A DNA stretch of 64,000 nt. Origin: Alkalihalobacillus deserti (GTDB taxonomy: Bacteria > Bacillota > Bacilli > Bacillales > Bacillaceae_D). The notes beneath the pieces were generated by a model. That model saw only the letters and a list, made by a program, of their open reading frames with translations, did no database searches and was not told where the DNA came from. A program made the translations under genes and the position numbers. Each line of letters begins with the position of its first letter. The first letter of the stretch is position 1. Shown here in pieces: positions 48,688 to 57,499 of this stretch. The stretch covers positions 1 to 64,000 of the forward strand of contig NZ_JAJAFR010000001.1 of assembly GCF_020734105.1 (NCBI RefSeq), read 5' to 3'.

Positions 48688-49620
48688 ATGGGGAAAAAGC
48701 CAGAATTACTAGTAACACCTAGAGATATCGCTGCCGCAAAAAAATTGTTTCAAGCAGGTGCCGATGCGATCGTAATAGGTGAGGAAAAATTCGGTCTACG
48801 TTTAGCAGGTGAATTTTCAAGAGATGATGTAAAACAAGCTATTGAAATCGCACATGGACAAGCAAAAAAAGTGTATGTTTCGATGAATGCAATTTTTCAT
48901 AATGACAAAGTAAGGGAACTGACCAACTACATTGAATTCTTAAAGGATATTAAAGTCGATGGAGTTATCTTTGGTGACCCAGCTGTGTTGATGGTAGCGC
49001 GTGAAGTTGCTCCAAGCCTGAAATTACACTGGAATACAGAGCAAACCGCAACGAATTGGTTTACAGCAAATTATTGGGGAAATAAAGGCGCAAAACGTGC
49101 TGTTTTAGCTCGTGAAATAAATATGGATTCCATCATTGAAATAAAGGAAAATGCAGAGGTTGAAGTTGAAGTACAAGTTCACGGAATGACTTCTATGTTC
49201 CAATCAAAACGGACATTAATTGGAAATTATATGCAGTTTCAAGGTAAAAAGTTAGAAGTGGAGAAAAGGGATAAAGATCGCAATCTTCATTTATATGATC
49301 CTGAGCGCGAAGCGAAATATCCAATTTTTGAAGATGAGAATGGCACGCATATTATGAGTCCAAATGATATTTGTATTATTGATGAATTAGAGGAAATGAT
49401 CGATGCTGGAATCGACTGCTTTAAAATTGACGGATTGTTAAAAACAACGGATTATATGGAAGTAGTAACAGGCCTATATCGTGAAGCAATTGATTTATGT
49501 GCAAACGATCGTGAAACATACGAGGAACGTAAAGAAGAATATTTAAACAAGTTAAAAGAGATTCAACCTGAAAATCGTAAGTTAGATACAGGGTTTTTCT
49601 TTAAAGAAACGGTTTATTAG
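48688..49620 (+). CDS. trhP1: Peptidase U32-family tRNA hydroxylation factor TrhP1
   Basis: The 310 residues form a U32 barrel (KKPELLVTPRDIAAAKKLFQAGADAIVIG). It lacks the cysteine cluster seen in its neighbour. YrrN and YrrO together are needed for prephenate-dependent formation of ho5U34 in Bacillus. It starts 20 bp after trmR behind AGGAGG. Confidence 0.88.
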   Translation: MGKKPELLVTPRDIAAAKKLFQAGADAIVIGEEKFGLRLAGEFSRDDVKQAIEIAHGQAKKVYVSMNAIFHNDKVRELTNYIEFLKDIKVDGVIFGDPAVLMVAREVAPSLKLHWNTEQTATNWFTANYWGNKGAKRAVLAREINMDSIIEIKENAEVEVEVQVHGMTSMFQSKRTLIGNYMQFQGKKLEVEKRDKDRNLHLYDPEREAKYPIFEDENGTHIMSPNDICIIDELEEMIDAGIDCFKIDGLLKTTDYMEVVTGLYREAIDLCANDRETYEERKEEYLNKLKEIQPENRKLDTGFFFKETVY

Positions 49621-49636
49621 GAAAGGGGGATCTTGT

Positions 49637-50899
49637 ATGACAACAATAGCAGAACGTACAAAAGAAGGAAAACGAGTAATTATGAAAAAGCCTGAATTAC
49701 TGGCTCCAGCAGGAAATTTAGAAAAACTAAAAGTTGCAGTTCACTACGGTGCAGATGCCGTGTTTATTGGTGGACGTGAGTTTGGACTCCGTTCTAATGC
49801 TGATAACTTTTCTCTTGAAGAAATGAGAGAAGGCGTTGAATTTGCGAATAGTTACGGTGCTAAAGTCTATGTGACGACTAATATTTTTGCTCATAATGAA
49901 AATATGGACGGCTTAGATGAATATTTAGAAGGATTACAAGAAGTTGGAGTTACTGGAATTATTGTAGCTGATCCTTTAATAATTGAAACGTGCAAGCGAG
50001 TCGCTCCTAAAGTAGAGGTTCACCTAAGTACCCAGCAATCTTTAAGCAACTGGCTTGCGATAAAGTTTTGGAAAGAAGAAGGTTTGCACCGTGTTGTTCT
50101 AGCACGTGAAGTAGGTCTTGAAGAAATGTTAGAAATGAAGAAAAACGTTGATATCGAGATTGAGGCGTTTGTTCATGGTGCGATGTGTATTTCTTATTCA
50201 GGACGATGTGTATTAAGTAATCATATGACTGCTAGAGACTCAAACCGTGGTGGATGCTGTCAATCTTGTCGTTGGGAATATGACTTATATGAAACAAATG
50301 ACACTGGTGAAAAAGCGCTGTTTGATGAAGGCGATGCTCAATATACGATGAGTCCAAAAGATTTAAACCTAGTTCAGGCGATACCTAAGATGATCGAGGC
50401 TGGTATTGATAGTTTGAAGGTTGAGGGAAGAATGAAGTCGATCCACTATATCGCAACAGTGACAAGCGTGTATCGAAAAGTTATTGATGCCTATTGTGCT
50501 GATCCGGATGATTTTCAAATTGACAAAGCATGGTTAGATGAATTAGATAAATGCGCAAATCGCGATTTTGCTCCGCAGTTTTTTGAGGGAGCACCAACTT
50601 TTGAAGATCAGATGTATGGTAAGAACTCAAAGAGAACAAATTATGACTTCGCTGGATTAGTACTTGATTATGACGAAGAATCTTCAATGGTTACTCTGCA
50701 GCAACGTAATCATTTTAAGTCTGGTGATGAAATTGAGTTTTTCGGACCCGAAATCACTAACTTTGTTCAGACGGTCGGAACCATTTGGGATGAGGATGGC
50801 AATGAATTAGATGCAGCCAGACATCCACTGCAGATCGTTCGCTTTAAAGTGGACAAAGCAGTTTACCCGAAAAACATGATGCGTAAAGAGGTAAGGTAA
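49637..50899 (+). CDS. trhP2: Peptidase U32-family tRNA hydroxylation factor TrhP2
   Basis: The 420 residues start at ATG 49637 behind GGGGGATC; an internal ATG at 49682 ([11 protein letters not shown]) is a possible alternative. The U32 signature is present with cysteines in [16 protein letters not shown] and GGCCQSC (~180-215), which probably bind an iron-sulfur cluster. A C-terminal beta-barrel domain follows (~330-420). It overlaps the udk start by one base. Confidence 0.9.
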   Translation: MTTIAERTKEGKRVIMKKPELLAPAGNLEKLKVAVHYGADAVFIGGREFGLRSNADNFSLEEMREGVEFANSYGAKVYVTTNIFAHNENMDGLDEYLEGLQEVGVTGIIVADPLIIETCKRVAPKVEVHLSTQQSLSNWLAIKFWKEEGLHRVVLAREVGLEEMLEMKKNVDIEIEAFVHGAMCISYSGRCVLSNHMTARDSNRGGCCQSCRWEYDLYETNDTGEKALFDEGDAQYTMSPKDLNLVQAIPKMIEAGIDSLKVEGRMKSIHYIATVTSVYRKVIDAYCADPDDFQIDKAWLDELDKCANRDFAPQFFEGAPTFEDQMYGKNSKRTNYDFAGLVLDYDEESSMVTLQQRNHFKSGDEIEFFGPEITNFVQTVGTIWDEDGNELDAARHPLQIVRFKVDKAVYPKNMMRKEVR

Positions 50900-51534
50900 T
50901 GTCAAAAAAGCCTATTGTTATCGGTGTAGCTGGAGGAACAGGATCTGGTAAAACAACAGTGGCGAAAGAAATATTTTATCAATTTAACGAACAATCTATT
51001 GTATTAATTGAACAAGATGCATATTATAAAGATCAAAGCCACCTTAGTTTTGAAGAACGTTTACAAACTAATTACGATCATCCATTAGCATTTGATAATG
51101 ATTTGTTACTTGAACATTTGCAGAAGTTATCTTTAAATCAAGGAATAGAAAAGCCGATTTATGATTACGCGTCTCATACTCGTTCTAAAGAAGTGATTGA
51201 CATTAAGCCAAAAGATGTCATTATTTTGGAAGGGATATTGATCTTAGAGGATGAGCGTCTTCGCGAAATGATGGATATTAAGCTTTTTGTTGACGCAGAT
51301 GCTGACATTCGAATCATCCGTCGTTTAGTGAGAGATATACAAGAACGTGGGCGTTCAATTGAATCAGTGATTGATCAATATACATCAGTTGTAAGACCGA
51401 TGCATTTACAGTTTATTGAACCAACGAAACGTTATGCAGATGTGATTATTCTAGAAGGTGGACAGAATCGTGTCGCTATTGATCTAATGGTGACAAAAAT
51501 TCGTACAATTATTGAAGAGAAAGCGATTTTGTAA
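50899..51534 (+). CDS. udk: Uridine kinase
   Basis: The 211 residues have the P-loop [12 protein letters not shown] (~9-20), YDHPLAFD substrate block and RDIQERGR lid. It phosphorylates uridine and cytidine in pyrimidine salvage. Two terminators follow. Confidence 0.96.
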   Translation: MSKKPIVIGVAGGTGSGKTTVAKEIFYQFNEQSIVLIEQDAYYKDQSHLSFEERLQTNYDHPLAFDNDLLLEHLQKLSLNQGIEKPIYDYASHTRSKEVIDIKPKDVIILEGILILEDERLREMMDIKLFVDADADIRIIRRLVRDIQERGRSIESVIDQYTSVVRPMHLQFIEPTKRYADVIILEGGQNRVAIDLMVTKIRTIIEEKAIL

Positions 51535-51544
51535 TAGCATAAGA

Positions 51545-51602
51545 AGAAGGTCTTGCAAAGACCTTCTAAGTTAGATACAAAAACTCGGAAATCCGAGTTT
51601 TT
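51545..51602 (+). terminator. Two terminators after udk
   Basis: AGAAGGTCTT/AAGACCTTCT (51545-51567) is followed by AAAAACTCGGA/TCCGAGTTTTT (51579-51602). The second ends in a T-run and is the stronger. Confidence 0.8.
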
Positions 51603-51670
51603 CATCTACATACGGCTTTAATCATTTTATCTATTTTTTAAAGAAGTTATTCAAGTTTGAACAACTTCAC

Positions 51671-51692
51671 GGCAATGAGAGTGGCCATTGCC
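51671..51692. repeat. Composite hairpin repeat, copy 4 (internal deletion)
   Basis: Only the outer ends remain: GGCAATG pairs with CATTGCC around AGAGTGGC. A GAAGTT/AACTTC hairpin with a TTCAAGTTTGAA core lies just before (51642-51669). It looks like a copy that lost its central stem. Confidence 0.55.
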
Positions 51693-51741
51693 CTATCTTT
51701 TTATACCCGCACTTATAGTAGCAGAATGAGGAGTGAAAGAC

Positions 51742-52218
51742 ATGGCAGAAGAGAAGAAGCATTATATGACGATGGATGGAAAGCGCAAATTAGAAGAGGA
51801 AGTCGAATATCTAAAGACGGAACGACGTAAAGAGGTCGTTGAACGTATAAAGATTGCTCGCAGTTTTGGAGATCTTTCAGAGAACTCTGAATACGACTCA
51901 GCGAAAGAAGAACAAGCTTTTGTTGAAGGTCGAATTGCGCAACTCGAAAAAATGATTCGAAATGCAGTCATGATCGAAGAAGAAGAAGGCGCAGCCAATG
52001 TGGTTTCTTTAGGGAAAACAGTTAAATTCATAGAGCTACCTGATGGTGATGAAGAAGAGTATACGATTGTAGGAAGTGCAGAATCGGATCCAGCAGAAGG
52101 TAAAATTTCAAACGATTCTCCAATGGCTCAAAGCTTACTTGGACGCGCTATCAATGACAAGGTAACGGTCAATACACCTGGTGGGGAAATGGAAATCAAA
52201 ATTGTTGATATTCGTTAA
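51742..52218 (+). CDS. greA: Transcription elongation factor GreA
   Basis: ATG 51742 is 8 bp behind AGGAG; 158 residues. The N-terminal coiled coil (~10-80, with [20 protein letters not shown], the acidic tip) and the C-terminal FKBP-like domain are complete. It stimulates RNA cleavage in backtracked RNA polymerase. Confidence 0.97.
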   Translation: MAEEKKHYMTMDGKRKLEEEVEYLKTERRKEVVERIKIARSFGDLSENSEYDSAKEEQAFVEGRIAQLEKMIRNAVMIEEEEGAANVVSLGKTVKFIELPDGDEEEYTIVGSAESDPAEGKISNDSPMAQSLLGRAINDKVTVNTPGGEMEIKIVDIR

Positions 52219-52354
52219 TTTTAGAAAAGAAGCTGCTCAGTCTGAGTAGCTTCTTTAGTTTGCATATTAAAGAATTTAGTTCGATTGAATCTCGCGAAAT
52301 TAGAGAAGATCTTGTATAATGACGAAAAAGAGAGTGATAAAAGGAAGTGGAGAT

Positions 52355-52951
52355 ATGCAAGGATTTCGTTATGAACAACGAAAGAAAAAACGAATGAACC
52401 GTATGTTAAATGTAGCGATTAGTATTGTGACCATTCTTATTTTATTTTTTGCTTATCAAATATTCTTTGGTTCACCATCTACTGAGGAAGTAACGTCTGA
52501 TGAGGTAGTTGTGGAAGAAGAACAGGAGTCAGTTGACACTGCTGAAGAGATGCAGGAGAGTTCAGATGAAGCTGACAAAGAAGAAAGCAACTCGGAAGAA
52601 ACTGAGGAGGAGCCCATAGAAGAGGAAGAAACAGAAGAAAAGGAACTTGAATCAGTACCTGACGGCGAATGGGAACCAATAGGGACTGAGCAAACGGATT
52701 TCACTCCTAACTTCTCAAGTGGAAGTACAAACTGGTCGGAAATGGAAAAGGCCATACGTTATGCAACTGGTCTTGATCATAATATGACCGTGTGGCGTAT
52801 CGAAAATGGTGGTTCGCCTACACGCGCAAGAGGTGTAGTAAGCGGTCCAGATAATCCAGGTCAACCTTATGAAGTGTATATTGAGTGGATAGATGGTCAA
52901 GGATGGAAGCCAGTAGAGAAAAATCAATTGTCAACAAATCCATATAGATAA
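52355..52951 (+). CDS. yrrS: YrrS-like membrane-anchored DUF1510 protein
   Basis: ATG 52355 is behind GGAAGTGGAG. An earlier ATG at 52319 overlaps a TATAAT -10 box, so it cannot be the start of that transcript. The 198 residues have a basic N-terminus, one transmembrane segment (~20-40), a very acidic extracellular linker (~42-105, rich in E, S and D), and a conserved C-terminal domain (~115-198, WSEMEKAIRYATGLD). The family sits at this place in bacilli and is thought to act in the cell envelope. Confidence 0.85.
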   Translation: MQGFRYEQRKKKRMNRMLNVAISIVTILILFFAYQIFFGSPSTEEVTSDEVVVEEEQESVDTAEEMQESSDEADKEESNSEETEEEPIEEEETEEKELESVPDGEWEPIGTEQTDFTPNFSSGSTNWSEMEKAIRYATGLDHNMTVWRIENGGSPTRARGVVSGPDNPGQPYEVYIEWIDGQGWKPVEKNQLSTNPYR

Positions 52952-52998
52952 AGGTTGCCATTATGGCAGCCTTCTACCAGAAAAGAAGGAGTTTGCAC

Positions 52999-54291
52999 AT
53001 GTCAAAAAAGATTATTATTAATGGAACAATCATTACAATGGATGCCCAAAACACTTTAATTAAAAAGGGTGCTATTGCTTTTGAAGATGGTCAGATTACG
53101 TTTGTAGGTGAAACCCCTAATGATTTATCAAGATATGATGAGGTTATTGATGTAGATGGTGATTATGTCTTACCTGGTTTAGTTAATACACATGGACATG
53201 CATCTATGTCACTATTAAGAGGCTATGCAGACGATCTTCCATTACAGCAATGGCTCGAAGAGAAAATGTGGCCGATTGAGGCGACTTATACAAGGGATCA
53301 TGCCAAATGGGGCACGTATTTATCGATTATTGAAATGTTACGTACGGGAACGACAACATTTGTGGATATGTACGATAATATGGATGAAGTGGCAATGGCT
53401 GTTGATGCTGCAGGAGTAAGAGCTAGATTATGTCGAGGAATGATCGGCTTTGGTTCAGATGAGTTACGTCAATCTAAATTAGAAGAAGCATCAAATTTTG
53501 TGCAAAACTGGAATAATCAAGCAAATGGTCGGATCACAACGATGATGTCGCCACACTCTCCTTATACGTGCGGACCTGATTTTATTGAAAAAATCGTTTC
53601 AAAAGCCGTTGAGTTAAATTCTCCTCTTCATATACATATGTCAGAAACGCAATCTGAAGTTGAGCTAAATGAAAGAGAATATGGGGAGCGTCCTGTTAAG
53701 CATTTAGAAAAACTAGGTATGTTCCACCAACCAACGTTGGTCGCGCATGCAGTCCATGTGGAAGATTGGGAAATGGATATATTAGCAAAGTACGATGTGA
53801 AAGTTTCGAATAACATTATTAGTAATCTGAAACTTGCAAGCGGAATTGCATCAGTACCAGAAATGCTTAAAAAGGGGATTACTGTTTCATTAGGAACTGA
53901 TAGTTCTGCTTCTAATAATAACTTAGACCTTTTTGAAGAGTTAAAGCAAGTGGCCCTTCTCTATAAAGGTGTTCATAACGATGCGACGTTAATCCCGGCG
54001 GATAAAGCATTACAAATGGCCACGATCCACGGAGCAGAAGCAATTTGGCTAGATGATCAAATAGGAAGTTTAGAAGTGGGGAAGCAAGCTGATTTAATCG
54101 TTATAAATACCAAGCAAGCATTTTACCAACCTGTTCATAATCCAATCTCACACCTCGTCTATTCTGGAAGTGGTAGAGATGTAAAGGATGTCTATGTCCA
54201 AGGGAAACAAGTTGTGAAAAATGGTGAGTGTATAACCATTGATGAAGAAAAGGTTATTTTCGAAGTAAATCGCCTAAGCCAAGAATTTTAG
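52999..54291 (+). CDS. mtaD: MtaD-type amidohydrolase (methylthioadenosine/SAH deaminase)
   Basis: ATG 52999 is 7 bp behind AGAAGGAG; 430 residues. Metal ligands are visible in NTHGHASMSLLRG (~62-72), HIHMSETQSE (~212), VAHAVH and GTDSSASNN (~295). The family deaminates methylthioadenosine or S-adenosylhomocysteine to the inosyl compounds. It is convergent with a SAH-hydrolase-like gene. In methanogens a deaminase of this family works with an inosylhomocysteine hydrolase, and the same pairing is possible here. Confidence 0.88.
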   Translation: MSKKIIINGTIITMDAQNTLIKKGAIAFEDGQITFVGETPNDLSRYDEVIDVDGDYVLPGLVNTHGHASMSLLRGYADDLPLQQWLEEKMWPIEATYTRDHAKWGTYLSIIEMLRTGTTTFVDMYDNMDEVAMAVDAAGVRARLCRGMIGFGSDELRQSKLEEASNFVQNWNNQANGRITTMMSPHSPYTCGPDFIEKIVSKAVELNSPLHIHMSETQSEVELNEREYGERPVKHLEKLGMFHQPTLVAHAVHVEDWEMDILAKYDVKVSNNIISNLKLASGIASVPEMLKKGITVSLGTDSSASNNNLDLFEELKQVALLYKGVHNDATLIPADKALQMATIHGAEAIWLDDQIGSLEVGKQADLIVINTKQAFYQPVHNPISHLVYSGSGRDVKDVYVQGKQVVKNGECITIDEEKVIFEVNRLSQEF

Positions 54292-54334
54292 AGAAAGTTT
54301 GAAAAGGTTGGTTTTTACCTTTTTGAACTTTCTC
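54291..54334 (+). terminator. Long hairpin directly behind mtaD
   Basis: GAGAAAGTTTGAAAAGGT (54291-54308) pairs at 17 of 18 positions with ACCTTTTTGAACTTTCTC (54317-54334). It begins at the last base of the mtaD stop codon, just like the cymR hairpin, but with a different outer stem sequence. Confidence 0.7.
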
Positions 54335-54421
54335 GAAGCAATGAGCGGAGCCGCTGCAAGATATTAAGCTTGTTATGAGTGCTCTTCTTATAACAGGCGC
54401 GCAGCGAGAGAAGCCATTGCC
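54331..54421 (+). repeat. Composite hairpin repeat, copy 5
   Basis: TCTCGAAGCAATGAGCGGAG leads through CCGCTGCAAG to the 12-bp stem GCTTGTTATGAG/CTTATAACAGGC (54368-54379, 54387-54398 region; all pairs with two wobbles), then GCGCAGCGAGAGAAGCCATTGCC. It is close to copy 2. Confidence 0.8.
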
Positions 54422-54449
54422 ATCATGTAAAGTGAGAATTCAATAAGAT

Positions 54450-54530
54450 AAAAAGGTTGGTTTTCACCTTTTTGAACTTTCTCACACAAAACAAAAAAGT
54501 TCAAAAAGGTTAATCTAACCTTTTTGAACT
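54450..54530. terminator. Two further hairpins between mtaD and the SAH-hydrolase-like gene
   Basis: An AAAAAGGTTGG hairpin with ACCTTTTTGAAC lies at about 54451-54480. A perfect 15-bp stem AGTTCAAAAAGGTTA/TAACCTTTTTGAACT lies at 54498-54530. The latter, preceded by an A-run on the plus strand, can end the minus-strand gene. Confidence 0.75.
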
Positions 54531-54557
54531 AACTAGATAAGCAATCAAATGCTGTTT

Positions 54558-55808
54558 TTAATCAATTTTCCAGCTTTCTAAGTATACCTTTTGCTCATCT
54601 GTTAATGCATCAATTCCTACTCCTAGAGCTTCTAATTTTAAACGAGCTACTTTTTGATCTAGCTCATAAGGAACCGTGATAATTCGATTTCCTATTTCTT
54701 TATATTGTTCGTTGACGTAAGCAAGTGAAACAGCTTGTAAAGCAAATGTCATGTCCATAATTTCAGCAGGGTGACCATCTCCTGCACCAAGATTTACTAA
54801 ACGACCTTCCGCTAATAAATATAACTTACGACCATCTTCTAAAAGATATTCTTCGATGTTGGCACGAACTTCTCGCTTGGATGTAGATAATGCAGCAAGA
54901 TCATGTTTGTTCACTTCAACATCAAAATGTCCTGCATTTGCAAGGATCGCTCCATCTTTCATATTTTCCATATGTTCACGACGAATCACATATTGATTCC
55001 CCGTTACGGCAATAAAGTAATCTCCTGTCTTCGCAGCTTCAGTAAGAGGCATAACTTCAAATCCATCCATATACGCCTCAATTGCTTTAATGCTATCGAC
55101 TTCAGTAACAATGACCTTTGCCCCGAGTCCCTTGGCTCGAAGCGCTACACCACGTCCACACCAACCATAACCGACTACGACAACGGTTTTACCTGCTACG
55201 ACTAAATTGGTTGTACGATTAATGCTGTCCCAAACAGATTGACCTGTTCCATAACGGTTATCGAATAAATGTTTACAATACCCATCATTAACGGCAATCA
55301 TTGGAAACGGAAGGCTACCTGATTTCTCAAGCGCTTTATCGCGAATTACTCCTGTAGTGGTTTCTTCACAGCCCCCACGTATATTCTTCATTAAGTCAGG
55401 GCGTTCTGCATGCAGTAAGGTGACGAAATCACCACCATCATCAATGATTAGGTCTGGCTCAACTTCTAGAGCCATAATAAGGTGTTGTTTGAACTCTTCT
55501 GGGTCTGGTTTGTGTTTAGCAAAAACGGTAATACCGTCCTCGACTAATGCTGCACATACATCGTCTTGAGTAGAAAGTGGATTACTTCCTGCGATATATA
55601 CATCCGCACCAGCTGCTTGAACGACTTTCGCTAAATAGGCAGTTTTTGCTTCTAGATGAAGACAAATGGCGACTTTTAATCCTTTGAATGGTTGAGTGAC
55701 TTCAAATTCTTCACGAATTCGGTTTAAAACAGGCATATGCTCTTTAACCCAATCAATTTTTAAGTGTCCATTTTTGGCAAGACTCAAATCACGTACAATG
55801 CTTTTCAT
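54558..55808 (-). CDS. ahcY: Adenosylhomocysteinase-family enzyme (Thermotoga/archaeal type)
   Basis: ATG 55808 follows GGAGG; 416 residues. The NAD site VVVGYGWCGRGVA (~210-222) and substrate blocks GSNPLSTQDDV and NDGYCKHLFDNRYGTGQS are present. The C-terminus ends LESWKID, without the KPDHYRY tail of the longer eukaryotic-type enzymes. Many bacilli use the nucleosidase/LuxS route for SAH, so an Ahc-like enzyme here is notable. With the convergent deaminase it may act on S-inosylhomocysteine rather than SAH. Confidence 0.9.
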   Translation of the reverse strand: MKSIVRDLSLAKNGHLKIDWVKEHMPVLNRIREEFEVTQPFKGLKVAICLHLEAKTAYLAKVVQAAGADVYIAGSNPLSTQDDVCAALVEDGITVFAKHKPDPEEFKQHLIMALEVEPDLIIDDGGDFVTLLHAERPDLMKNIRGGCEETTTGVIRDKALEKSGSLPFPMIAVNDGYCKHLFDNRYGTGQSVWDSINRTTNLVVAGKTVVVVGYGWCGRGVALRAKGLGAKVIVTEVDSIKAIEAYMDGFEVMPLTEAAKTGDYFIAVTGNQYVIRREHMENMKDGAILANAGHFDVEVNKHDLAALSTSKREVRANIEEYLLEDGRKLYLLAEGRLVNLGAGDGHPAEIMDMTFALQAVSLAYVNEQYKEIGNRIITVPYELDQKVARLKLEALGVGIDALTDEQKVYLESWKID

Positions 55809-55985
55809 TTTATGTATTTCCTCCAATAACTGTAGTTGTAAACTCAGTACTATGATAACTTATTATGCGTCTATATGGAAGGAGGTGTAAGTCTAGTTGG
55901 ATGACTCTTCCTCACTTAGCGATTTTTACATCGTCTATTAATCTAAGAAAGGTGATAGAATGATAGAAGAGTAGGAGGAAGATAA

Positions 55986-56225
55986 ATGGAAGAAAAAAAG
56001 ATTAAACAACTTGAAGCGAAAGTAGCTGATTATAAGCAGTATGGGTTCATTTTATTGTCTTTAAGTATCTTTCTGTTTATCGGATTAGTTATTCCATCAG
56101 AAAGTTCAACCTTAAAGATGCCGGAATTATTTATTGGTGGTATTTTTGTCACATTAACTGTTGCCGTTGTCTGTCATCTATTAGCGATGAGAGCTCAAAA
56201 TGAATTATATCAAGAGAAAGAATAA
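55986..56225 (+). CDS. yrhC: YrhC-like small membrane protein
   Basis: The 79 residues have a charged N-terminus (MEEKKIKQLEAKVADYKQY), two transmembrane segments (~18-37, ~47-68) and a short tail. The start follows GGAGG. It resembles YrhC of bacilli, which also lies near methionine-salvage genes. No function is known. Confidence 0.65.
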   Translation: MEEKKIKQLEAKVADYKQYGFILLSLSIFLFIGLVIPSESSTLKMPELFIGGIFVTLTVAVVCHLLAMRAQNELYQEKE

Positions 56226-56234
56226 TATAGAGAT

Positions 56235-56283
56235 AGAGGCTAACTTTTAGGGGTGAATGGATCCTTGTTTAACGTTAGCCTCT
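56235..56283. terminator. Terminator between yrhC and the Nudix gene
   Basis: AGAGGCTAAC (56235-56244) pairs with GTTAGCCTCT (56274-56283) between two convergent genes. The loop is long (29 nt). Confidence 0.6.
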
Positions 56284-56291
56284 TTGTTGAA

Positions 56292-56912
56292 TTAACGTTT
56301 GATGATTTCTATGAAATGAGTGAGAATTCGTGCTGTCAACCCCCATATCACATAATTTTCATAGTAATAAAAAGATTCAGGGAAATCACTATAGCGATTG
56401 GTGTAAGATCGCTTATTTGCAATTTTCTCTAACGGAAAACCTTCATTTGGTTCAAATTTCATTCGCATCGTGTGTTTCAGTGGTTGATAATTTTCAAAAA
56501 AGGAAAGCGGCACGGTGAAAATATGGTCGACCTCAAATGCGTTGATCCTGATATCCTTTAAATTATTAAAGATTCCAACAAATGGGTAGATAATACCTCG
56601 AAAAGGTGTGACTAAAATATCAAGAGGTGCAACAATTTCAACCTCACTTTCAGCTATTCCAATTTCTTCACTTAGTTCTCGAACAGCAGCAGCTTGAGGG
56701 TTTAAATCACTTGGATCTATTTTACCTCCTGGAAAACATATTTCTCCTGGCTGTTTGGTAAGTGTTTTGGAACGGACTTCAAAAAGAATGGAAAGTTCTT
56801 GATTTACATAAACAAGTGGAAGGATCACAGCTGATTTCATGGAGTCTGAACTACCTAAAATTCCTGGTTTTCTATTTATTAGTTGTTTTTGAACATAAGA
56901 AAGATCGTACAT
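56292..56912 (-). CDS. Nudix hydrolase, CoA-pyrophosphatase type
   Basis: This 206-residue protein contains a full Nudix box, FPGGKIDPSDLNPQAAAVRELSEEIGI (~68-93), where REL-SEE-I-G supplies the metal-binding glutamates. The extra block LPLVYVNQELSILFEVRS and the overall length fit the YeaB/NudL CoA diphosphatase group. No operon partner. Other Nudix substrates cannot be excluded. Confidence 0.88.
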   Translation of the reverse strand: MYDLSYVQKQLINRKPGILGSSDSMKSAVILPLVYVNQELSILFEVRSKTLTKQPGEICFPGGKIDPSDLNPQAAAVRELSEEIGIAESEVEIVAPLDILVTPFRGIIYPFVGIFNNLKDIRINAFEVDHIFTVPLSFFENYQPLKHTMRMKFEPNEGFPLEKIANKRSYTNRYSDFPESFYYYENYVIWGLTARILTHFIEIIKR

Positions 56913-57499
56913 CTTATCATCTCCTTCATTAAGAACATGTAGGGTGAATAACTGTTAATACTTTTTGATTCTTGAGGATTTTTGCGATGAAACTCAAGAA
57001 AAGAGTATAGCTTAGCCATAAAATCTCTAGCCTTTTTACATCCATTCCTTTAATTTCTAAATAAGCAAAAAACCACTTGTACGGAAACTCCATGATGCTA
57101 CTAATAAAAATGTAAGCCTTGTTTTTAAGTATAGCATAAGGTTGAAAGGGAGATTGTGACTCACTATTTTTCTTCAATGGAAGATGGATTAACAAATTCT
57201 AAGTTCTCTGTAAGAATATGTTACAAAGATGCTGTAATGGAAGAGATAGTACGGTACATTAATTACAGGAAAGGTCATTGACCTAGCTTCCAAAAATGTT
57301 CTCTCTACTCTCCCCCATTGCGAGCGATTCAATTGATGAATCGCTCATCTTTTTTTAAAATTGTAGCGTGTAAGAATATGGTGTTTGTATCCTCACAAGA
57401 TGCATATATTGGTACTATAAGAATCAGGCTTGCAAAAAGTGTCGAAATACACGACAATTATAATAGATACAATGGTAGAAGGGTAAGGGGAAGGGCAAG
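56913..57499. other. Gene-free stretch with an orphan promoter and terminator (possible small RNA)
   Basis: On the plus strand TTGAAA (57142-57147), 17 bp, TATTTT (57165-57170) resembles a promoter. A good terminator, GAGCGATTCA (57322-57331) with TGAATCGCTC (57337-57346) and T8, lies 150 bp downstream, and no gene is between them. This could be a small RNA of about 180 nt. An 88-codon minus-strand frame (57195-56929) has no convincing ribosome-binding site. Confidence 0.35.

Noticed and set aside
52319-52354. Upstream ATG 52319 as start of yrrS
   Set aside because: It overlaps a TATAAT box and lacks a ribosome-binding site; ATG 52355 is behind GGAAGTGGAG.
56929-57195. 88-codon minus-strand frame as a gene
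   Set aside because: No ribosome-binding site or recognisable domain; it lies in an AT-rich gap and is probably chance.
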